Shown here piece by piece: positions 6,209 through 10,906 of a stretch of DNA of 10,906 nucleotides. The notes beneath the pieces were generated by a model. It was not told the DNA's origin. It made no database searches and was given only the letters and a program-made list of their open reading frames with translations. The DNA is from JAGTVB01 sp964624765 (lineage in GTDB: Bacteria; Pseudomonadota; Gammaproteobacteria; HK1): positions 1-10,906 of the forward strand of contig CAZUZO010000121.1 in NCBI GenBank assembly GCA_964624765.1. The letters are read 5' to 3'. A program made the position numbers and the translations under genes. Position 1 is the first letter of the stretch. Every line of letters starts with the position of its first letter.

Positions 6209-7525
6209 TCACAAGCCCTGGGCGGTGCAGCTTGAACGGTTCCCGGAACGAGAGGGATGCTCCGGAAGGAGTGCATCAACCAGGGTGAGCAGTCGCTCTA
6301 GGGCGCCGCGGTTTTGCTGGACGAATCGTTTGCCTCGTTGGCCCATGGATTGGCACCGTTCGCGGTTCTGCAGCAGCTCGATGACGACCTCCGCCAGCTC
6401 CTTGGCGTTGTGAACGATCTGGGCTGCTCCGGCGGCACACAAGCGTGTGCTGATCTCGGCAAAATTGAAGACATGGGGGCCCATCACGATGGGAACTCCG
6501 AGCGCCGCGGGTTCCAATGGGTTGTGTCCTCCCACGGGAACCAGACTGCCACCGACGAATGCCACGTCGGCTGTCCCATAGAAGAGCAGCAGCTCACCCA
6601 TCGAGTCACCGATGAACACATCCAGGGCGTCCGCGTCTCGCCGCTGGCTGCGCAGCGCGGTGGTATAACCGTGTCGGCGGCAAAGCGCGGCTACTCTTGC
6701 GAAGCGTTCCGGGTGACGGGGTACGAGGACGAGTAGGGTATCGCTCTTTGCTCGCAACACCTGTGCGAACGCGTCGAGGATCTGCTCATCCTCGTTTTCA
6801 TGGGTGCTGGCCGCAATCCACACGGGTCGCTGAACGCCCCATTGGCCACGCATCGCTTGCGCGTCGCTCAACAACCCGAGGGGAAGGTCGATGTCGAATT
6901 TGATGCTTCCGGTAATGGTTACTTTACTAGGCGGGGTGCCAAGGGCGACGAAGCGCTCAGCATCGGCGACGGTCTGTGCGGCGATGGCGCTGACGCTGCT
7001 AAGCATGGTTCGGGCCAAGCGGGAGATTTTTTGGTAGCGGTGCAGGGACCGTTCGGACAGGCGAGCGTTGGCGACGAGCACGGGGATAGAGCGGCGCTTG
7101 CACGAGGTGAAGAGATTGGGCCAAAGCTCGGTCTCCATGATGATGGCAAGGTCGGGATGGGCGCGGTCCAGGAAACGATGCGCGGCGCTGGGTACATCGT
7201 AGGGCACGTAACTGTGGGACACGTTGTGGTCAAGAGCGTGCCTAACCCGGGCGGCACCGGTTGGCGTGGTGGTGGTGACCAGCAACTGCGCATCGGGATA
7301 GCGCAAGCGCAGCTTCCTTACCAACGGCAAGGCTGCCTGCACCTCCCCGACCGAGACCGCGTGGATCCAGACCGAGCGCTGTCCGCGGGGAAGCCGTGGC
7401 GTAAATCCGAAACGCTGGTTCCAATGCCGGTAGTACGCGGCATTCCTGAACCCGCGCCAGCATAGGTACAAAAGTAGCCACGGCAGCATCAGATACTGGG
7501 CGACGGTATAGAGCCGCAAGGACAT
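6209..7525 (-). CDS. waaA: 3-deoxy-D-manno-octulosonic acid (Kdo) transferase WaaA
   Basis: WaaA (KdtA) transfers Kdo from CMP-Kdo to the lipid A precursor on the inner face of the cytoplasmic membrane. The 438-residue protein (E. coli 425) begins with a hydrophobic membrane-anchoring helix, about residues 5-25 (YTVAQYLMLPWLLLYLCW). WIHAVSVGEVQAA follows with the predicted catalytic Glu61, then VTTTTPTGA, IMETELWPNLF, and in the C-terminal GT-B half AFVGGSLVPVGGHNPLEPAA. The ATG immediately follows the TAA of hldD with no spacing, and GGCGAG on the minus strand about six bases upstream may serve as ribosome binding site, so the two genes are probably coupled. Whether it adds one or two Kdo units cannot be read from the sequence. 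Confidence 0.97.
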   Translation of the reverse strand: MSLRLYTVAQYLMLPWLLLYLCWRGFRNAAYYRHWNQRFGFTPRLPRGQRSVWIHAVSVGEVQAALPLVRKLRLRYPDAQLLVTTTTPTGAARVRHALDHNVSHSYVPYDVPSAAHRFLDRAHPDLAIIMETELWPNLFTSCKRRSIPVLVANARLSERSLHRYQKISRLARTMLSSVSAIAAQTVADAERFVALGTPPSKVTITGSIKFDIDLPLGLLSDAQAMRGQWGVQRPVWIAASTHENEDEQILDAFAQVLRAKSDTLLVLVPRHPERFARVAALCRRHGYTTALRSQRRDADALDVFIGDSMGELLLFYGTADVAFVGGSLVPVGGHNPLEPAALGVPIVMGPHVFNFAEISTRLCAAGAAQIVHNAKELAEVVIELLQNRERCQSMGQRGKRFVQQNRGALERLLTLVDALLPEHPSRSGNRSSCTAQGL

Positions 7526-8482
7526 TTAGCTCGCCGTATTCGCATCCAGCCACTCAAGGTAGCTCGCGATCCCGTCCTCCAGAGATCTAAAACTGGCATC
7601 GTATCCCGCTTCCCGCAGTGCGGTGAGATCGGCCTCTGTGAAGCTTTGGTAGCAGCCCTGCAGTGCCTCGGGAAAGGGGATATAGTCTATGTTGCCGCGG
7701 CGATAGTAGTTGATCACGGACCGCGCGACATCGTTAAAACCCGCGCTTTGCCCCGTGCCACAGTTAAAGATGCCCGACACATCGCCGTGGTCGAGTAACC
7801 ACAAGTTGACGGCAACCGTATCGTCGACATGGACAAAGTCGCGTCGCTGTTCCCCATCATCGTAGCCATGGCTTGCGCAGAATAGCTTCATGTGGCCGGT
7901 CGCGAGCAGCTGGTTGCGAAGATGCCAGACCATGCTCGCCATCCTGTCCTTGTGGGCTTCCCGCGGTCCGTACACGTTAAAGTAGCGCAAGCCAACCACT
8001 TGGCTCCGGGCGGTCGGCAGGATTCGCCGCACGTACTGGTCAAACAAGAATTTTGAGTACCCATAGACGTTGAGCGGCGCCTCGAATTGGCGTTCCTCGC
8101 GGAAGATGGAGCCCGTTCCGTAGACGGCGGCGCTGGATGCATAGAGAAACGGGATCTGATGGTCCAGACAAAAATGCAATAAGGCCTTGGAGTACTCGAA
8201 GTTGGTTTTCATCATGTAGGTGCCGTCCCACTCCGTGGTGACGGTGCACGCACCTTGATGGAAGATGGCCTCGGGCACTTCCGGGAAGTTCTGACACGAC
8301 GCGATGTGTTCGAGCAACTGACTGCGGTCCCAGTAATCGGCTATTTCACAGCCGACGAGATTCCTAAATTTTTGCCCCTGTTTGAGATGATCGACCACCA
8401 ATATGTCGGCTCGACCGCGGGCATTGAGTCCTCTTACCAAGTTACTGCCAATAAAGCCGGCACCGCCCGTGACGATGATCAC
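7526..8482 (-). CDS. hldD: ADP-L-glycero-D-manno-heptose 6-epimerase
   Basis: HldD converts ADP-D-glycero-D-manno-heptose to the L-glycero form used for the inner core of LPS. It is a 318-residue member of the extended short-chain dehydrogenase family. The NADP-binding Rossmann motif GGAGFIG is at residues 6-12. The Ser116/Tyr140/Lys144 catalytic set (YASSAAVYG, VYGYSKFLFD) falls at the same numbers as in E. coli, and RYFNVYGPREAHKDRMAS is the usual family block. The start is GTG (8480-8482) with a perfect AGGAGG (8491-8496 on the minus strand) eight bases upstream; the AGGAGG overlaps the hldE stop codon. hldE lies 12 bp upstream and waaA directly downstream. Confidence 0.97.
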   Translation of the reverse strand: MIIVTGGAGFIGSNLVRGLNARGRADILVVDHLKQGQKFRNLVGCEIADYWDRSQLLEHIASCQNFPEVPEAIFHQGACTVTTEWDGTYMMKTNFEYSKALLHFCLDHQIPFLYASSAAVYGTGSIFREERQFEAPLNVYGYSKFLFDQYVRRILPTARSQVVGLRYFNVYGPREAHKDRMASMVWHLRNQLLATGHMKLFCASHGYDDGEQRRDFVHVDDTVAVNLWLLDHGDVSGIFNCGTGQSAGFNDVARSVINYYRRGNIDYIPFPEALQGCYQSFTEADLTALREAGYDASFRSLEDGIASYLEWLDANTAS

Positions 8483-8490
8483 TCTTGTGT

Positions 8491-8496
8491 CCTCCT
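8491..8496 (-). promoter_or_regulatory. Strong ribosome binding site for hldD
   Basis: AGGAGG on the minus strand lies eight bases before the GTG start and overlaps the TAG stop of hldE. It supports the GTG as the true start. Confidence 0.8.
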
Positions 8497-9934
8497 ATCC
8501 GCTGCGTTCCCCGGCAGCGCGTTGAATCGCCTCAATGGTCGCGGTGGTGGAGCATCCCTGCTCGAACTCCAAAATGGCTACCCGGCCTCCCTGCCGGCGC
8601 ACAAAATCCCCGCCGATGATGTCTTCGGGTCGATAATCGCCACCCTTGACGAGGACGTCGGGGGCCACGAGCTGGATCAATCGTTCCGGCGTATCCTCGG
8701 TGAAGGGCACCACCCAATCGACCGCCTCCAGGGCTGCCAGCACCGCCATGCGCCGCTGCAATGGGTTCACCGGGCGTCCCTGGCCTTTTAGGCGGCGCAC
8801 CGAAGGGTCGTCATTCACGGCGACGACTAGACGGTGACCCAGTGTCTTGGCTTTGGCCAGGTATCGCACGTGACCGGCATGCAAAATATCGAAGCAGCCA
8901 TTGGTCATGACGATGAGTTCCCTGCGGCTGCGAGCGGCAGTGATGAGGCTGCGCAGTGCCGACTCCGTCACGACGCCGCTGCCGGCAGCGGCGTCCTGTT
9001 GAATCAATCCTCGAATTTCGTCCACGGTGGCGGCTGCGGTACCGAATTTGGCGACCACCACAGCGGCGGCGAGGTTAGCCAACACCATGGCTTGTTCGAT
9101 CGGTTGGCCAGTCGCTACAGCGGCGGCGAGGACACCGATGACAGTGTCTCCGGCCCCCGTGACATCGTACACATCGCGTGCATGGGCCGGCACATGAAAT
9201 CCAGGTTGCCCTTCCCGCAGCAGCGACATCCCATGCTCACCTCGGGTGATCAGCAAGGCCTCGAGGTCCAGTGTGCGCCGTAGCCGCTCGCCCTTCGCGG
9301 TCAGTTGCTCGAGATCCTGGCATGCCCCCACCACGGCCTCGAACTCAGCGACGTTAGGGGTGATGACGGTGGCGTCTCGGTAGCGATCGAAGTCGGTGCC
9401 TTTGGGATCGACGAACACCGGTAGGCCGGCGTGACGTGCGTACTCGATAAAGGGCTGTATGCGACCGAGGGCGCCTTTGCCGTAGTCTGAGAGCACGACG
9501 GCAGCGACATTTCCCAGCGCCTGTTGGTAGCGGCTGAGTAGCTCGGTACAGTTGGCGCCTTGAGTGCGCTGCTCGAAGTCGAGGCGAATCAGTTGTTGGT
9601 GACGGCTGACGACTCGCAGTTTGGTGACGGTGGGGAAGCCTTGGACACGCGTCAGGCGTGATTCGACCCCCCGACGGGTCAGCAATCGAGTGAGGATGTC
9701 GGCCGCCTCATCGTCGCCGGTAATACCCATGAGCACGGGTGTCGCACCGAGCGCGGCGATGTTGGTGGCGACATTGGCAGCCCCTCCGGGACGTTCCTCG
9801 ACGTCCTCGACGTGAACGACGGGCACGGGGGCTTCTGGTGAGATGCGCGAGGTCGCTCCGTACCAATAGCGATCAAGAATTACATCACCTACCACCAGCA
9901 CACGGGTGGACTCGAAGTCAGGTATGGGGGGCAT
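8495..9934 (-). CDS. hldE: Bifunctional D-beta-D-heptose 7-phosphate kinase / heptose 1-phosphate adenylyltransferase
   Basis: HldE carries out two steps toward ADP-heptose: phosphorylation of heptose 7-phosphate at C1 and, after GmhB action, adenylylation. The 479-residue protein (E. coli 477) has an N-terminal PfkB-family kinase with VVGDVILDRYWYG (14-26), RPGGAANVA (48-56) and the anion-hole/catalytic motif DVTGAGDT (257-264, catalytic Asp263). The C-terminal nucleotidyltransferase has TNGCFDILHAGH with the HxGH motif at 352-355 and ends in the conserved CSTTATIEAIQ. No linker is lost and both active sites look intact. The ATG at 9934 has a poor Shine-Dalgarno sequence, but the protein start matches the family. 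It is first in the hldE-hldD-waaA operon. Confidence 0.97.
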   Translation of the reverse strand: MPPIPDFESTRVLVVGDVILDRYWYGATSRISPEAPVPVVHVEDVEERPGGAANVATNIAALGATPVLMGITGDDEAADILTRLLTRRGVESRLTRVQGFPTVTKLRVVSRHQQLIRLDFEQRTQGANCTELLSRYQQALGNVAAVVLSDYGKGALGRIQPFIEYARHAGLPVFVDPKGTDFDRYRDATVITPNVAEFEAVVGACQDLEQLTAKGERLRRTLDLEALLITRGEHGMSLLREGQPGFHVPAHARDVYDVTGAGDTVIGVLAAAVATGQPIEQAMVLANLAAAVVVAKFGTAAATVDEIRGLIQQDAAAGSGVVTESALRSLITAARSRRELIVMTNGCFDILHAGHVRYLAKAKTLGHRLVVAVNDDPSVRRLKGQGRPVNPLQRRMAVLAALEAVDWVVPFTEDTPERLIQLVAPDVLVKGGDYRPEDIIGGDFVRRQGGRVAILEFEQGCSTTATIEAIQRAAGERSG

Positions 9935-9990
9935 GGTGCAATCAGCAGCTGTTATCGGTGGGAGGTTGCGAACGCGGCCTGTGCGAGGAG

Positions 9991-10017
9991 TTTATCACAA
10001 AGCCTGCGTGTCGCAGG
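9991..10017 (-). promoter_or_regulatory. Possible hldE promoter -10 with an adjacent dyad
   Basis: On the minus strand TGTGATAAACT contains an extended -10-like motif (GATAAA, 9991-9996, preceded by TGT) about 57 bases upstream of the hldE ATG. I see no good -35. Where the spacer and -35 would be lies a perfect hairpin, CCTGCG-TGT-CGCAGG (10003-10017), which could serve as an operator or simply be a palindrome. Confidence 0.28.
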
Positions 10018-10018
10018 G

Positions 10019-10068
10019 CGTTGCCTTGGCTCTCGTTGCCCAGGGGCGGTACGCAAGAGCCGGCAACG
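10019..10068. repeat. Long inverted repeat upstream of hldE
   Basis: CGTTGCC-TT-GGCTCT (10019-10033) pairs with AGAGCC-GGCAACG (10056-10068), giving 13 base pairs with one TT bulge and a 22-base loop. No U-run follows on either strand, so a terminator is not supported. It may be a cruciform or an RNA leader structure, depending on where transcription starts. Confidence 0.5.
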
Positions 10069-10132
10069 ATGCTTTAGCATAACTTGTGCTATCTTGTTGC
10101 CTTCCACCTGAGAAACTGTTGTAAAAACTACT

Positions 10133-10303
10133 GCGCTTGTCTGAGCGCGTTGCGCAACGGCTCGCCATTCTCATGTACTTCCTTGTACACGACGGTGATT
10201 ACTCGCCCCATCCGTGGGGCTCGCCCCTTCGGGGCCAGCTTCTAGCTGTTCAAAATCGTTCCGGACGATTTTGTCGCTGTTGCGCGCCTTGCTCTGCCGG
10301 CGC
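10133..10303. repeat. Array of eight consecutive short palindromes
   Basis: In about 170 bp there are eight head-to-tail dyads: GCGCT-N6-AGCGC (10133-10148), CGTTGCGCAACG (10148-10159), TGTAC-TTCCTT-GTACA (10174-10189), GCCCCA-TCCG-TGGGGC (10205-10220), GCCCC-TTC-GGGGC (10223-10235), CAGCT-TCT-AGCTG (10236-10248), CAAAATCGT-TCCGG-ACGATTTTG (10251-10273) and GCGCC-N10-GGCGC (10284-10303). The stems are mutually unrelated, so this is not a tandem repeat. It resembles composite, dispersed intergenic repeats built of small hairpins. I cannot name the family. Confidence 0.6.
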
Positions 10304-10377
10304 TCGTGACATTTTTTACATAGCTTTTGATGGGTATCTTGACAAGACAAGCAAGAGAAGGACGAGAGGAGCGCTCG

Positions 10378-10647
10378 ATGGCTGTTTTGATGATCACGTT
10401 TAATCTAAGAACCCCGGGGCAGGATTACGCACCGATTTTTGACTTCATCAAGAATATGAATGTTTGGGCAAAGCTCACCGACTGCTGCTACTGCGTCCGC
10501 ACCGATCTTCAGCCGCAAGAGCTGTTGTTGGAGTTGCGGCCTTACCTTGCCAGGAATGACACGCTTTACATTGCCACCTTGGATAAGCCCTGGATCGGTT
10601 TTGGCCCGGATGACGTCAATGAATGGTTGCGGGAACGTTTGGGCTAA
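10378..10647 (+). CDS. Small SinR-like / Cas2-fold-like protein of unknown function
   Basis: An 89-residue ORF starting at ATG 10378, preceded by GAGAGGAG, ending in TAATGA. An earlier in-frame ATG (10327) adds 17 residues rich in Arg and Glu and is less likely. The sequence reads as a beta-alpha-beta pattern: strand VLMITFNL (3-10), helix YAPIFDFIKNM (17-27), strand with an unusual DCCYCVRTDL (35-44), helix PQELLLELRPYL (46-57), strand DTLYIATLD (61-69) and end GFGPDDVNEWLRERL. From memory this matches the small family often annotated 'SinR family protein', which has a ferredoxin-like Cas2/VapD-type fold. Those proteins usually read TYDL at the end of strand 1, where Cas2 has its metal-binding Asp; here it is TFNL, with Asn9 in that place. 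There is no CRISPR array or cas gene nearby, so a role in spacer acquisition is not suggested. Function is unknown. Confidence 0.7.
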   Translation: MAVLMITFNLRTPGQDYAPIFDFIKNMNVWAKLTDCCYCVRTDLQPQELLLELRPYLARNDTLYIATLDKPWIGFGPDDVNEWLRERLG

Positions 10648-10700
10648 TGATCTGACTTAGGAACGTTCAATGTTGAGTAACTGATAGCGAAGATGCCGCG

Positions 10701-10718
10701 ACTCAAACGTGCTTGAGT
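10701..10718. repeat. Short inverted repeat upstream of the transposase remnant
   Basis: ACTCAA (10701-10706) and TTGAGT (10713-10718) form a perfect 6-bp stem with a 6-base loop. Its position just upstream of a RAYT remnant would suit a REP-type palindrome, but it is short and could be chance. Confidence 0.3.
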
Positions 10719-10730
10719 TTGTACAATTGG

Positions 10731-10858
10731 ATCGCATCGCGAGGCGAGAGCGGCCATTGGCAACGCCGATACTGGCAACACCGGATTCGCGACGACCAGG
10801 ATTTCGAACGGACATCGATGACATTCACTGGGATCCGGTCAAGCATGGCGGGGTAAGG
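10731..10858 (+). pseudogene. Remnant of a REP-associated tyrosine transposase (RAYT, IS200/IS605-like), frameshifted
   Basis: In one frame, 10740-10811 encodes RGESGHWQRRYWQHRIRDDQ followed by DFER. From 10811, one frame over, it continues DIDDIHWDPVKHGGV. Together these match the well-known core of RAYT proteins (WQRRFWEH.IRDE.DF..H.DYIH.NPVKHG), with one base missing where the expected His codon after Arg should be. The catalytic tyrosine normally lies on a C-terminal helix just after this block and the HUH motif lies upstream. Neither is recognisable, so both ends are gone and the fragment cannot be active. It may continue past the right edge. Confidence 0.65.
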
Positions 10859-10906
10859 CGAACGCGATCGATGCGGTTCGTAAACTCACCGCATCCTACG
10901 AGAACT

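Larger units (their letters stand above)
9935..10377. other. 443-bp intergenic region rich in palindromes, no convincing gene
   Basis: The region lies between the divergent hldE and the small plus-strand ORF. A plus-strand frame stays open over 10137-10403, but its translation follows the palindromes and has no protein-like character, so I leave it out. What is visible: a hairpin at 10003-10017, a 13-bp stem with a 2-base bulge at 10019-10068, a short ATGCT-TT-AGCAT hairpin at 10069-10080, a motif resembling the inverted-repeat element ends at 10118-10136, and a dense hairpin array at 10133-10303. Confidence 0.6.

Noticed and set aside
6173..6221. Possible terminator CCAGGGC...GCCCTGG between xerD and waaA
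   Set aside because: The loop is about 35 bases, there is no U-run, and the right arm lies inside the waaA coding sequence.
6800..7465. Long plus-strand frame (221 codons) opposite waaA
   Set aside because: It lies wholly inside waaA, which has all family motifs. It is an antisense shadow caused by GC-rich codon bias.
8255..9283. Plus-strand frames opposite hldD and hldE
   Set aside because: They are shadows of intact genes on the other strand with no recognisable domains.
9961..9980. GAGGTTGCGAACGCGG as another copy of the element end
   Set aside because: Only the first seven bases match well. The A-run and the following CGTCGC block are absent, so it is likely chance.
10133..10303. CRISPR array near the Cas2-like small gene
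   Set aside because: The palindromes are all different and there is no repeated unit with unique spacers.
10339..10344. Perfect -35-like TTGACA before the small gene
   Set aside because: No acceptable -10 lies 16-18 bp downstream, where the sequence is the purine-rich ribosome binding region, so a promoter cannot be claimed.
10137..10403. Plus-strand open frame of 88 codons over the hairpin array
   Set aside because: Its translation simply follows the palindromes, no purine-rich site precedes it, and it overlaps the better-supported small gene in another frame.

Overview
The window looks like the chromosome of a Gram-negative gammaproteobacterium, moderately GC-rich by eye. Two things point there. 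One is the gene order ffh - rpsP - rimM - trmD - rplS leading into xerD. The other is an ADP-heptose/Kdo inner-core lipopolysaccharide cluster (hldE - hldD - waaA) with the two-domain HldE typical of Proteobacteria. I cannot place the species from sequence alone.

Layout, left to right. Positions 1-925 hold the tail of an unidentified plus-strand frame coupled (TGATG) to an aldo/keto reductase gene. A 142-bp element with terminal inverted repeats (926-1067) follows immediately after the reductase stop codon. Then come the ffh promoter and a structured leader, ffh (1220-2587), and the tight plus-strand run rpsP, rimM, trmD, rplS, ogt, xerD (2673-6087). The last two genes of that run both use TTG starts that overlap the preceding stop codon. 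A 121-bp convergent gap (6088-6208) carries what looks like a decayed end of the same inverted-repeat element. The minus-strand operon hldE (9934-8495), hldD (8482-7526), waaA (7525-6209) converges on xerD. Positions 9935-10377 have no convincing gene but are full of short palindromes. A small 89-residue ORF (10378-10647) follows, which I judge similar to the SinR-like/Cas2-fold small proteins. The last 200 bases hold a frameshifted remnant of a REP-associated tyrosine transposase (RAYT).

How the genes fit together. Ffh, S16, RimM, TrmD and L19 form a translation and protein-targeting module: the SRP GTPase, a 30S protein, a 30S assembly factor, the tRNA m1G37 methyltransferase and a 50S protein. 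Ogt (alkylated-DNA repair) and XerD (chromosome-dimer resolution) extend the run and may be co-transcribed with it. HldE and HldD make ADP-L-glycero-D-manno-heptose, and WaaA adds Kdo to the lipid A precursor, so all three build the inner core of LPS.

Most of the window is ordinary core genome. The parts worth a second look are the inverted-repeat element and its possible relatives at 6099-6122 and 10118-10136, the dense hairpin array at 10133-10303, the small Cas2/SinR-like gene between that array and the RAYT remnant, and an Asp-to-Glu change at the catalytic position 169 of TrmD. I did not find a CRISPR array, a tRNA or rRNA gene, or a clearly new multi-gene system.
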